Below are positions 1 to 5,906 of a DNA stretch of 9,777 bases, one piece after another (position 1 is the stretch's first letter; each line of letters opens with the position of its first letter). Made by a program: the position numbers and the translations under genes. This DNA comes from Oscillospiraceae bacterium (GTDB lineage Bacteria; Bacillota; Clostridia; Oscillospirales; Ruminococcaceae), in the NCBI GenBank assembly GCA_900768735.1, contig CAAGDZ010000160.1, forward strand, positions 1 to 9,777, written 5' to 3'. The notes beneath the pieces were generated by a model. It saw only the letters and a list, made by a program, of their open reading frames with translations. It was not told where the DNA came from and ran no database searches.

Positions 1-810
1 CCGGAGGCTGGTCTGCTGAAGATTCGCAAATCGCTTGGTCTGTTCGCAAATCTGCGTCCCTGCCTGCTGTTCAGCGAGCTTTCCAGCGCGTGTCCGCTGA
101 AAAAGGAGATCAGCGACAAGGACTTTGATATGCTGATAATGCGTGAGCTTACCGGCGGTCTGTACTTCGGCGCGAGAAAGACCGAGGAGGTAGACGGTGT
201 GACGGTTGCAACCGACACGCTTGTATACAGCGAGGAAGAAATCAGACGTATTGCGATAAAGGCGTTTGACGTAGCTATGAAGCGCAGAAAAAAGGTGACC
301 AGCGTAGACAAGGCTAACGTGCTTGATTCCTCCCGCCTTTGGAGAAAGGTTGTAACAGAGGTTGCCAAGGACTACCCCGAGGTAACGCTTGAGCATATGC
401 TGGTAGACAACAGCGCTATGCAGCTTGTAAAAGACCCCGCACAGTTTGATGTTATGGTGACCGAGAATATGTTCGGTGATATTCTGTCGGACGAGGCGAG
501 CATGATAACCGGCTCAATCGGTATGCTGGCGTCGGCAAGCATGAACGAGACAAAGTTCGGTCTGTACGAGCCCAGCGGCGGCTCTGCACCCGACATCGCG
601 GGTCAGAACAAGGCAAACCCGATAGCGACTATACTGTCGGCGGCTATGATGCTCAGATACAGCTTTGACATGACAGACGAGGCGGACGCAGTCGAGGCGG
701 CGGTGGATAAGGCACTGAAGGACGGCTATCGCACGGGGGATATAATGAGCGAGGGAATGAAGAGGGTTTCATGCTCTGAGATGGGCGATGTGATAGCAGC
801 GAATATATGA
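1..810 (+). CDS. leuB: 3-isopropylmalate dehydrogenase, 5'-truncated by the window edge
   Basis: Oxidatively decarboxylates 3-isopropylmalate to 2-oxoisocaproate with NAD+, the third step of leucine synthesis, in the cytoplasm. Frame 1 is open from the first base and gives 269 residues; family members have about 350-360, so some 85-90 N-terminal residues lie outside. Visible family blocks in order are LRKxLGLFANLRP-like (here KIRKSLGLFANLRP), RELTGGLYFG, the lysine segment VDKANVL, and the isocitrate/isopropylmalate dehydrogenase signature NMFGDILSDEASMITGSIG with its metal-binding aspartates. GSAPDIAGQNKANPIATILS follows, the usual nucleotide-binding segment. The ATG at 130 is internal and is not the start. 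The gene ends in TGA and is followed by a hairpin terminator, so it is probably the last gene of its operon. Nothing in the visible part looks damaged. Identification is firm. Confidence 0.97.
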   Translation, partial: PEAGLLKIRKSLGLFANLRPCLLFSELSSACPLKKEISDKDFDMLIMRELTGGLYFGARKTEEVDGVTVATDTLVYSEEEIRRIAIKAFDVAMKRRKKVTSVDKANVLDSSRLWRKVVTEVAKDYPEVTLEHMLVDNSAMQLVKDPAQFDVMVTENMFGDILSDEASMITGSIGMLASASMNETKFGLYEPSGGSAPDIAGQNKANPIATILSAAMMLRYSFDMTDEADAVEAAVDKALKDGYRTGDIMSEGMKRVSCSEMGDVIAANI

Positions 811-902
811 GTTTGATTTGATATATTGGATATGGGTGTTGCTTTGAGATAAAGTTCCGAATAAGAATCTTTTGTAAAAATTGATTTATACAACAAATAA
901 TT

Positions 903-947
903 CCCGTCAAAACCACGGTAAATTAAGGCTTTGGCGGGATTTGTTTT
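903..947 (+). terminator. Probable intrinsic terminator after leuB
   Basis: Arms 903-914 (CCCGTCAAAACC) and 927-938 (GGCTTTGGCGGG) pair with one G-U and one A-C mismatch around a 12-nt loop, followed by ATTTGTTTT. It lies about 90 bp after the leuB stop and 100 bp before the end of the convergent endonuclease gene. On the - strand the hairpin is followed only by a mixed AT stretch, so termination of the R-M transcript here is less certain. Confidence 0.65.
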
Positions 948-1049
948 GAAAAACCACTATAACTAAATTTTGGGTATATGGTGCTGCTTGCTTTCAGAAA
1001 GTAGTAAATATCATAGGCATGAGTTACATCGATTTGTTGGGAAATATTG

Positions 1050-1769
1050 TTAGAGCTTGCTTTTTTCGATAATTTTCGATAGTATGTCACGCACACCAAC
1101 TTCATATTCGTTAAAATCATCAATATTGGTATTTTTTATCCACAATTGTCCTTCGCCTACATTACCTCTATGTTGCCCTATGGAATAGTAACGATTATTT
1201 TTTACTTCATCACTTGATAGTACCCAATAGCGTATTACATCACGCCATACTGCTATCCAAACAAATACATCACAACAAGCTGGCTTTATCTGCTGAAAAT
1301 TCATATCAAAACCATATTATGAATCACTTGATAACGCTTTTAGTATCAGTGAATCTCCGCTTTTCCGACGAACTGCTCTTGATGCTTTAACTTCAATCCT
1401 TATTCCGTCATACCAAAAATCATATTGTCCCGAATAATCAGGGTCATAATGTGTCGAAGGACGTTTTAATTCCGGAACAACTTCATTGAGATGCCGTTGT
1501 GCCCATGTTTCGCCAAATGTCCGAGGCGCTGTGATTTCGAATACATACAGATATTTATTTCTTTCCAAGTATCTGTTACGAATATCAAGATATTGCTGAA
1601 GCGTTATTGTATCTGTTCCGATAAGGTGACTGATAATATATTCAAACTTGTTGAAAGGATAAACAGAATAAAGGTTATCTAAGATTTCATCACTAAGATT
1701 ATATTTGTTACCGTTAGTTTTACTCATAATTGAAATTTGCTTTTTAAGTTCTTTAATCAAATTTTCCAT
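1050..1769 (-). pseudogene. Type II restriction endonuclease (PD-(D/E)XK type), interrupted by an in-frame TAA
   Basis: Read through, the frame gives 239 codons from ATG 1767-1769 to TAA 1050-1052. A premature TAA at 1317-1319 (codon 151) splits it into 150 residues and an 84-residue tail that begins at ATG 1302-1304. The frame stays the same across the stop: ...KALSSDS-stop-YGFDMNFQQIKPACC..., so this is a nonsense change, perhaps from AAA (Lys), not a frameshift. A nuclease core is visible at residues 117-128: YDFWYDGIRIEVKAS, with D117, E126 and K128 fitting D-X(n)-E-X-K. The tail (DVFVWIAVWRDVIRYWVLSSDEV, QHRGNVGEGQL) continues the fold and looks unmutated. The start overlaps the methylase end by 17 bp in a different frame and has its own AAGGAG site, an arrangement that couples nuclease to methylase. 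Recognition sequence and exact family were not recognised. The 150-residue product keeps the catalytic residues but lacks the last third, so it is probably inactive. Confidence 0.8.
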
Positions 1770-1778
1770 TTACTATTC

Positions 1779-1784
1779 TCCTTA
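1779..1784 (-). promoter_or_regulatory. Ribosome binding site of the endonuclease gene, inside the methylase 3' end
   Basis: The - strand reads AAGGAG followed by AATAGTAA and ATGG, about 9 nt before the ATG at 1767-1769. It lies inside the last codons of the methylase gene. It supports this start and indicates that the nuclease is translated from the shared message. Confidence 0.65.
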
Positions 1785-2793
1785 TATATTCAATTTGACA
1801 TTTAGAAAAACCGTATATCTCAAAGATATAATCATCAATGACTTTTTGAGCTGCAATATTTCCATTCAAAACTTCATCAACTAATTCTGTAAGTGTATCG
1901 TTTTCTGCCTGGGTTATTTCAGGGAATGGTAGCTCCACCAAATTTCCTTTTAATATCTTGACTTCTCCGAATAGCTTAATATACATAAATTGAAATAGTG
2001 AAGAATTTAAAAAAGCCAAGACTGATTTGATACTCATTGATGGAATAGCGGGAATAAGAATATTGGCGCTATTCAAGAAAAGGCTGGAGCTATCATCGTA
2101 TGCGAATACTAACTTATTTGATATAAACTTATATACCAGCTTCTCCGGAGCTCTATAGATTTCATCTTTAGCTACCTGTTGTAAACCGCTCCTGTCATAT
2201 TTTATATAGTTTTTTGCAGTCTTTAGTATAAAAGGCTGAATTTCTTTTCCGGTATATATTTTTTCCATTCCGTCAAGACATTCAGAAAATAATTTTCCTT
2301 TATTATCGCCCGTAACAATACCTAGCGCCCAAATACTATTGCTGAGATTATATTTTCCTCTGTTTTTAACTATTCGCACAATAGAAATATCATCATCGGA
2401 TAGTAAGTTGAAGACTAAATTCTCCGTTTCGTATACAGTCTGAATATCGACACTTCTTTTATTACATTTTGAATAAAGCATGAATTGTTTTTCATTTGCG
2501 TTGTTTCCGCATTCTATATCAATGTATTTTGTTGTTACACCGGCAAACATATCTTCGTAAGTGGTAATGCCAACAAGCCCTGCAACTTCCAGAATATATT
2601 TGCGTATATCCTTGTGGATTTTTACATTCAGTATAGACTCTGGAAAAAGAAACCGTATTGAACCGTTTTTCTTTAACTGTTCAAAAGCCTTAACAAAGAA
2701 ATAAGAAAATGTTTCCTTGGAGGTTATCTCGTATATTTGATTGCTATCATTTTCCATAGCACCCCACGGTGGATTGGTAGCAATATAATCGTA

Positions 2794-2800
2794 TTTTTTT
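2794..2800 (-). other. A7 homopolymer at the methylase frameshift (slippery A_AAA_AAT)
   Basis: On the coding strand the run reads CTT GAA AAA AAT ACG in the upstream frame. One more A, or a -1 slip of the ribosome, gives CTT GAA AAA AAA TAC and restores the conserved NPPW frame. In the zero frame the last A of GAA plus AAA AAT forms the X XXY YYZ heptamer A AAA AAT. The only downstream hairpin seen, CACC-gtgg-GGTG near 2761-2772, is weak and too far away for classical stimulation. Options are a real mutation, length-variable phase variation, transcriptional slippage, programmed slippage or a sequencing error. Confidence 0.75.
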
Positions 2801-3595
2801 CAAGAACAGGATGCTGTTGCAAAAATGAATATCCCATCAAAAAATCAAAACAGTATATTTGTGGTATAAATTCAAATTTTGAATATTTCAACAGTAAGTT
2901 AATTTTTGAAATAAGAACTGCCGTTTGGTCATTATCAACGCCGAATATTTGATTTGGGTTGTCTGCAGATACTGCTAATAAAAAGGCTCCGCTGCCACAG
3001 CATGGGTCAAAAAATAACTCTCCATTTGAAAAATCGAAATTTTGGGTCATATTTTTTGCTATTTTTTCCGGTGTATAGTAAGAACCAATGACATTCTTTT
3101 TGCCTTCCTGCAAATACGATTGATATACTAATCCTAAAATATCATATTCGTCAATTGGCAGATTCAGCGAAATAAGACTGTCAATAATTTCTAAATCTAC
3201 ATAGCCGTTTAAAACTGTAGAAACGTGTTTTTTCTCCTGCAGGCCGGCTTTTTTTAGAAGATTTAGCCCCAACGATAAGATTACAGACATTATATCAAGC
3301 TTGTTTTCATCAATATAGTCGAGCAGTTTCAAAACAAAATCCATGTTTTCTTTGTTGCTGAAATACTCCAAAGGAAGAACGCGCTTTTTTGATTTTCGTT
3401 TGTTAGCACGCGCGGTTAAACGACCTGCAGAATGTGCGTTTAGTCTATCCCAATTTTTTATTGTTGCATCAGAGATTATGTATTTAACTTCATCATATTC
3501 CGGTTTTGTTTGCTCGTAGGATATTTTCAATATACTATCAAGTCCGCTAGCGGCACTATTATGATTTTCCGCTGTAAAATTTCTCATTGTCACAA

Positions 3596-3601
3596 CTCCT
3601 T
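3596..3601 (-). promoter_or_regulatory. Ribosome binding site that decides the methylase start
   Basis: AAGGAG on the - strand is 8 nt before ATG 3585-3587 and only 2 nt before GTG 3591-3593. The ATG is therefore the likely start, two codons inside the longest reading frame. Confidence 0.7.
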
Positions 3602-3635
3602 ATTAGTTTTTAGGTGTGGCAAAACACTACTACAT

Positions 3636-3644
3636 AGTATATCA
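3636..3644 (-). promoter_or_regulatory. Candidate extended -10 promoter element for the R-M genes
   Basis: The - strand reads TGATATACT, an extended -10 (TGN followed by TATACT, 5 of 6 matches to TATAAT), about 50 bp before the methylase ATG. No good -35 is found at 16-18 bp. The element is divergent from the rmuC promoter. Confidence 0.4.
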
Positions 3645-3736
3645 TAATGTGTGGACAAAATCTACTGTTTTTTTAATGCTCATACATTTTTCGCTTATTT
3701 TCTGCCTTCAATATATATAATACAGTTATCCTCCAT

Positions 3737-3757
3737 AATATCCGGCGGTCGGATATT
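3737..3757. repeat. Perfect 8-bp inverted repeat between the R-M genes and rmuC
   Basis: AATATCCG and CGGATATT flank GCGGT. It lies about 35 bp upstream of the rmuC -35 box and is not followed by a T run on either strand, so it does not look like a terminator. It could be an operator for one of the divergent promoters or a remnant of the island boundary; no matching regulator gene is in the window. Confidence 0.5.
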
Positions 3758-3791
3758 GTGCCATATTCAGTACACCACCCCCTTTCCTCCA

Positions 3792-3820
3792 TTGACAGCC
3801 TCGCCGCCCTGTGCTACAAT
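3792..3820 (+). promoter_or_regulatory. SigA-type promoter of rmuC
   Basis: A perfect TTGACA at 3792-3797, a 17-bp spacer and TACAAT at 3815-3820 (5 of 6), with TG at 3812-3813 making it an extended -10. Transcription would begin near 3827, leaving a leader of about 30 nt before the GGAGG at 3848-3852 and the ATG at 3860. This is one of the clearest promoters in the window and indicates that rmuC has its own transcript. Confidence 0.85.
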
Positions 3821-3859
3821 AAAATATATACTGAATATATGCAAAACGGAGGACTTTAA

Positions 3860-5404
3860 ATGGAAATACTTACAATAATTCTGGTTTCGGCGGCGGTTGT
3901 TCTGTCAGCAGTCACGCTCATAATCACGCTGAAAAAGGGCGGGGGAGAGAATGCTGAGCGGCTCGCCGCGAATGAAAGACTGTGCGGGGAGATAAAGGAA
4001 AAAACCGCGGTTATTCAAAACAGCGTCAGCGAGCTTGCGGCACGGCAGGACAATGCACAGTCACAGCTGCGAAGCGAGCTTTCCGCTTCTGTTTCACGGC
4101 TCGGACAGAATCTGAATGAAACGGTGAAAATAAGCGCAGACAGCACCGCAAAACAGCTGGATTTATTTGAAAAGCGCCTGCAGAGCTTTGAACAGAGCAA
4201 CAGCGAAGCGCTCAGCAAGAACGGCAGCTCGCTTTCCGAAATGCAAAAGCAGAGCGCGGACGGTATTGCAAAGCAACTTGCACAGTTTGAAGCGAGATTA
4301 CAGAGCTTTGAGCAGAGCAACTCCGAAGCGCTCAGCAAGAACGGCAGCTCGCTCTCCGAAATGCAAAAGCAGAGCGCGGACGGTATTGCAAAGCAGCTTG
4401 CACAGTTTGAAGCGAGATTACAGGGCTTTGAGAAGAGCAACTCCGAAGCGCTTGCACAAATGAGGGAGACGGTCAGCCGACAGCTCCTTGATATAAAGGA
4501 CGACAACGGCAAGCGGCTGGAGCAGATACGCACGACGGTTGACGAGAAACTCCAGACCACGCTTGAAGAAAAGATGACCCGCTCGTTTAAGACCGTGAGC
4601 GAACAGCTTGAAGCTGTGTATAAGGGTCTCGGCGAGATGCAGAATCTGGCGAGCGGCGTGGGCGACCTCAAAAAAGTGCTGTCGAATGTAAAGACGCGCG
4701 GCATACTCGGCGAGATGCAGCTCGGCGCGATTTTGTCCGAGATACTAGCGCCCGAGCAGTACGACATCGACGTCGCAACGATACCCGAAAGTCCTAACCG
4801 CGTGGAGTTTGCTATAAAGCTGCCCGGAAGCGACGGCACGGTGTATCTGCCGATAGACTCAAAGTTCCCGGGTGACACCTACTCGGCGCTGCTTGCCGCA
4901 TACGACAGCGGCGACAAGGCGGCGACAGACGCGGCGTACAAGGAGCTTGCGGCGCGGATAAAGCAGTGCGCGAAAGATATACACGAAAAGTATGTCATGC
5001 CGCCGTATACAACCAATTTCGCGGTTATGTTCCTGCCGTTTGAGGGACTGTATGCCGAGGTCGTAAATCACGGTCTGGTTGAAGAATTGCAGCGTACCTA
5101 TCAGATAAACGTGGCGGGACCGTCTACGATGGCGGCACTGCTAAACTCGCTGTATATGGGCTTCAGGACGCTTGCTATACAGAAGCGGAGCAACGAGGTA
5201 TGGCAGATACTGGGCGCGGTGAGAAGCGAGTTTGAGAAGTTTGAGGAGGCGCTCGACACCACGCAGAAGCGTATGAGAATGGTAGAAGCCGACCTTGAAA
5301 AGCTGGTGGGAACAAGGACGAGAGCGATTACGAGAAAGCTCAAAAGCGTGGACAGGCTGGAGACGGACGGGGAGAGCGCGGAGAAGATACTGGAGATTGA
5401 ATAA
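3860..5404 (+). CDS. rmuC: DNA recombination protein RmuC
   Basis: Membrane-anchored coiled-coil protein with a nuclease-like domain, known in the family to limit DNA inversions and recombination between short inverted repeats; its biochemical activity is not well defined. The 514 residues contain one N-terminal membrane helix (about 3-24, EILTIILVSAAVVLSAVTLII) and a long helical, Gln/Glu/Ser-rich coiled coil (about 30-250). The conserved RmuC domain (about 255-480) follows, with NVKTRGILGEMQL (276-288), YLPIDSKFP (329-337), TNFAVMFLPFEGLYAEV and GPSTMAALLNSL. The ATG follows GGAGG at 7-nt spacing. The coiled coil contains two almost identical 40-residue units (107-146 and 147-186) and a partial third. 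The gene has its own promoter and terminator, so it is monocistronic. It is complete and looks functional; the membrane anchor is usual for the family. Confidence 0.95.
   Translation: MEILTIILVSAAVVLSAVTLIITLKKGGGENAERLAANERLCGEIKEKTAVIQNSVSELAARQDNAQSQLRSELSASVSRLGQNLNETVKISADSTAKQLDLFEKRLQSFEQSNSEALSKNGSSLSEMQKQSADGIAKQLAQFEARLQSFEQSNSEALSKNGSSLSEMQKQSADGIAKQLAQFEARLQGFEKSNSEALAQMRETVSRQLLDIKDDNGKRLEQIRTTVDEKLQTTLEEKMTRSFKTVSEQLEAVYKGLGEMQNLASGVGDLKKVLSNVKTRGILGEMQLGAILSEILAPEQYDIDVATIPESPNRVEFAIKLPGSDGTVYLPIDSKFPGDTYSALLAAYDSGDKAATDAAYKELAARIKQCAKDIHEKYVMPPYTTNFAVMFLPFEGLYAEVVNHGLVEELQRTYQINVAGPSTMAALLNSLYMGFRTLAIQKRSNEVWQILGAVRSEFEKFEEALDTTQKRMRMVEADLEKLVGTRTRAITRKLKSVDRLETDGESAEKILEIE
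4181..4450 (+). repeat. 120-bp tandem repeat inside rmuC (2 full copies and a partial third)
   Basis: Copies at 4181-4300 and 4301-4420 differ at 5 of 120 bases by direct comparison. A third begins at 4421 (CAGGGCTTTGAGAAGAGC) and fades after about 30 bp. Each full unit encodes 40 residues (LQSFEQSNSEALSKN...AKQLAQFEAR), so the reading frame is kept. Residues 93-106 (ADSTAKQLDLFEKR) resemble the end of the unit and may be an older copy. Forty residues equal three hendecads plus a heptad, so an added copy could keep coiled-coil phase. Confidence 0.9.
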
Positions 5405-5407
5405 ATT

Positions 5408-5444
5408 AAAAAGTCTGTATCGGGAAGCCGGTACAGACTTTTTT
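5408..5444 (+). terminator. Strong intrinsic terminator after rmuC, likely bidirectional
   Basis: The stem AAGTCTGTATCGG pairs with CCGGTACAGACTT around a GAAG tetraloop (5424-5427), with one G-U pair, followed by six T's (5439-5444). The left side has five A's (5408-5412), so the - strand transcript also ends in a stem plus U run. It can therefore also stop transcripts that run out of spoIIE through the repeat array. Confidence 0.93.
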
Positions 5445-5510
5445 AGTGGGGTTATATGTGTAAACATTGACGAAACGCACTATGCACTCAGCAAGGTTGG
5501 CAAAAGGCAG

Positions 5511-5670
5511 AACTGCGCGCCCATGAAATGGGCAACTGCCTGCCCGTGCAACGGGCAACTGCGCGCCCATGAAATGGGCAACTGCGCGCCCATGAAATGG
5601 GCAACTGCCTGCCCGTGCAACGGGCAACTGCGCGCCCATGCAATGGGCAACTGCCTGCCCGTGCAACGGG
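5511..5670. repeat. Tandem array of seven 23-bp palindromic units (cluster 1)
   Basis: Units start at 5511, 5534, 5557, 5580, 5603, 5626 and 5649. Each begins with AACTGC, then two bases, then a palindrome with a 3-nt loop. Two stem types occur: A, GCCCAT-gaa or gca-ATGGGC, and B, GCCCGT-gca-ACGGGC. The order is A B A, A B A', B, so 69 bp is a higher-order period. Units abut without spacers, so this is not a CRISPR array. 23 is not a multiple of 3 and the units lack stops, which creates long meaningless open frames on both strands. The last unit lacks its final C and runs into AAAATAAATT. It lies between the convergent ends of rmuC and spoIIE, like REP-type elements. Confidence 0.92.
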
Positions 5671-5748
5671 AAAATAAATTAGATCATGCTACCGTTAATC
5701 CCCGCCGTTTCGCAAAGTTTCGGTACTCACAATGTTTTCAAAAGGCGG

Positions 5749-5817
5749 AACTGCCTGCCCGTGCAACGGGCAACTGCGCGCCCATGCAATGGGCAACTGC
5801 CCGCCCGTACAACGGGC
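5749..5817. repeat. Tandem array of three 23-bp palindromic units (cluster 2)
   Basis: Units start at 5749 (type B), 5772 (type A') and 5795 (type B variant, GCCCGT-aca-ACGGGC). They have the same period and AACTGC linker as cluster 1. The 78 bp between the clusters (5671-5748) contain no units. Both clusters are preceded by a related leader: ACTCAGCAAGGTTGGCAAAAGGCAG before cluster 1 (5487-5510) and ACTCACAATG...CAAAAGGCGG before cluster 2, which suggests that the leader was copied together with the array. Confidence 0.9.
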
Positions 5818-5889
5818 AAGCACTATCCTAACCTCCGAGCGCTGTCTATCAAAGTAATTATCACCGACATGGGGCGAGGAGAACGGCGT

Positions 5890-5904
5890 GCCGAGGCACT
5901 CGGC
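5890..5904 (-). other. Short perfect hairpin just after the spoIIE stop
   Basis: GCCGAG-gca-CTCGGC lies 2 bp beyond the TAG. On the - strand no T run follows (ACGCCGTTCTCC), so it is not a classical intrinsic terminator. It could protect the 3' end of the message. Its 6-bp stem and 3-nt loop match the geometry of the nearby array units, though the sequence differs. Confidence 0.45.
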
Positions 5905-5906
5905 GG

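Larger units (their letters stand above)
1753..3587 (-). pseudogene. M.TaqI-like N6-adenine DNA methyltransferase, split by a frameshift in an A7 run
   Basis: Transfers a methyl group from S-adenosylmethionine to adenine N6 in a specific DNA site and would protect the host from the neighbouring nuclease. Two frames together make about 611 residues. The N-terminal frame (3587 to the run at 2794-2800) has a helix-turn-helix-like start (SDATIKNWDRL), GSYYTPEKI at about 168-176 and motif I FFDPCCGSGAF at 192-202. With seven A's it runs off as ...LEKNTIILLPIHRG and stops at 2724. One extra A gives ...LEKKYDYIATNPPWGAMEND, restoring catalytic motif IV NPPW near residues 272-275. It then continues into the frame ending at TAA 1753-1755, with a TaqI-type C-terminal target-recognition region near 450-560. 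The ATG at 3585-3587 is preferred over the in-frame GTG 6 bp upstream, which sits only 2 nt from the AAGGAG. The C-terminal frame has an ATG at 2755-2757, but it lies after NPPW. Neither fragment alone can be a complete enzyme. The gene is AT-rich relative to its neighbours, suggesting transfer. Confidence 0.85.
5445..5906. other. 462-bp intergenic region between rmuC and spoIIE without a credible gene
   Basis: Apart from the two palindromic clusters and their leaders, 5445-5510, 5671-5748 and 5818-5906 show no ribosome binding site with a credible reading frame, no promoter pair that I trust and no RNA gene that I recognise. Open frames here, such as 5295-5831 on + and 5406-5666 on -, owe their length to the stop-free 23-bp unit, and their peptides are the unit read in three frames in turn. 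Confidence 0.75.

Noticed and set aside
923..1123. 66-codon open frame on - after the endonuclease
   Set aside because: Overlaps the endonuclease 3' end and the leuB terminator; low-complexity AT-rich peptide without a ribosome binding site.
1302..1304. Separate start for the endonuclease tail, making a two-subunit enzyme
   Set aside because: No Shine-Dalgarno site precedes this ATG, and the frame continues unbroken across the TAA into sequence that belongs to the same fold, so a nonsense mutation is the simpler reading.
1317..1319. TAA reassigned to an amino acid
   Set aside because: TAA ends rmuC, ksgA, radA and the methylase at the expected family lengths.
3651..3878. 75-codon open frame on + before rmuC
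   Set aside because: It runs across the rmuC promoter and ribosome binding site in another frame and has no ribosome binding site of its own.
4015..4878. 287-codon open frame on - inside rmuC
   Set aside because: Antisense shadow of the RmuC coiled-coil coding sequence; Ser/Cys/Leu-rich composition, no start context and no family motif.
5406..5666. 86-codon open frame on - with repeats such as HGQAVAHCMGAQLPVARAG
   Set aside because: Same cause: the stop-free palindromic array reads open on both strands; no ribosome binding site or family resemblance.
5511..5817. Possible CRISPR array
   Set aside because: Units are contiguous 23-mers without unique spacers, and no cas gene is nearby.
5295..5831. 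178-codon open frame on + with a repeating peptide (NCAPMKWATACPCNGQ...)
   Set aside because: It overlaps the rmuC end and its terminator. The 23-bp unit has no stops and is read in three frames in turn, producing an artificial 23-residue peptide period.
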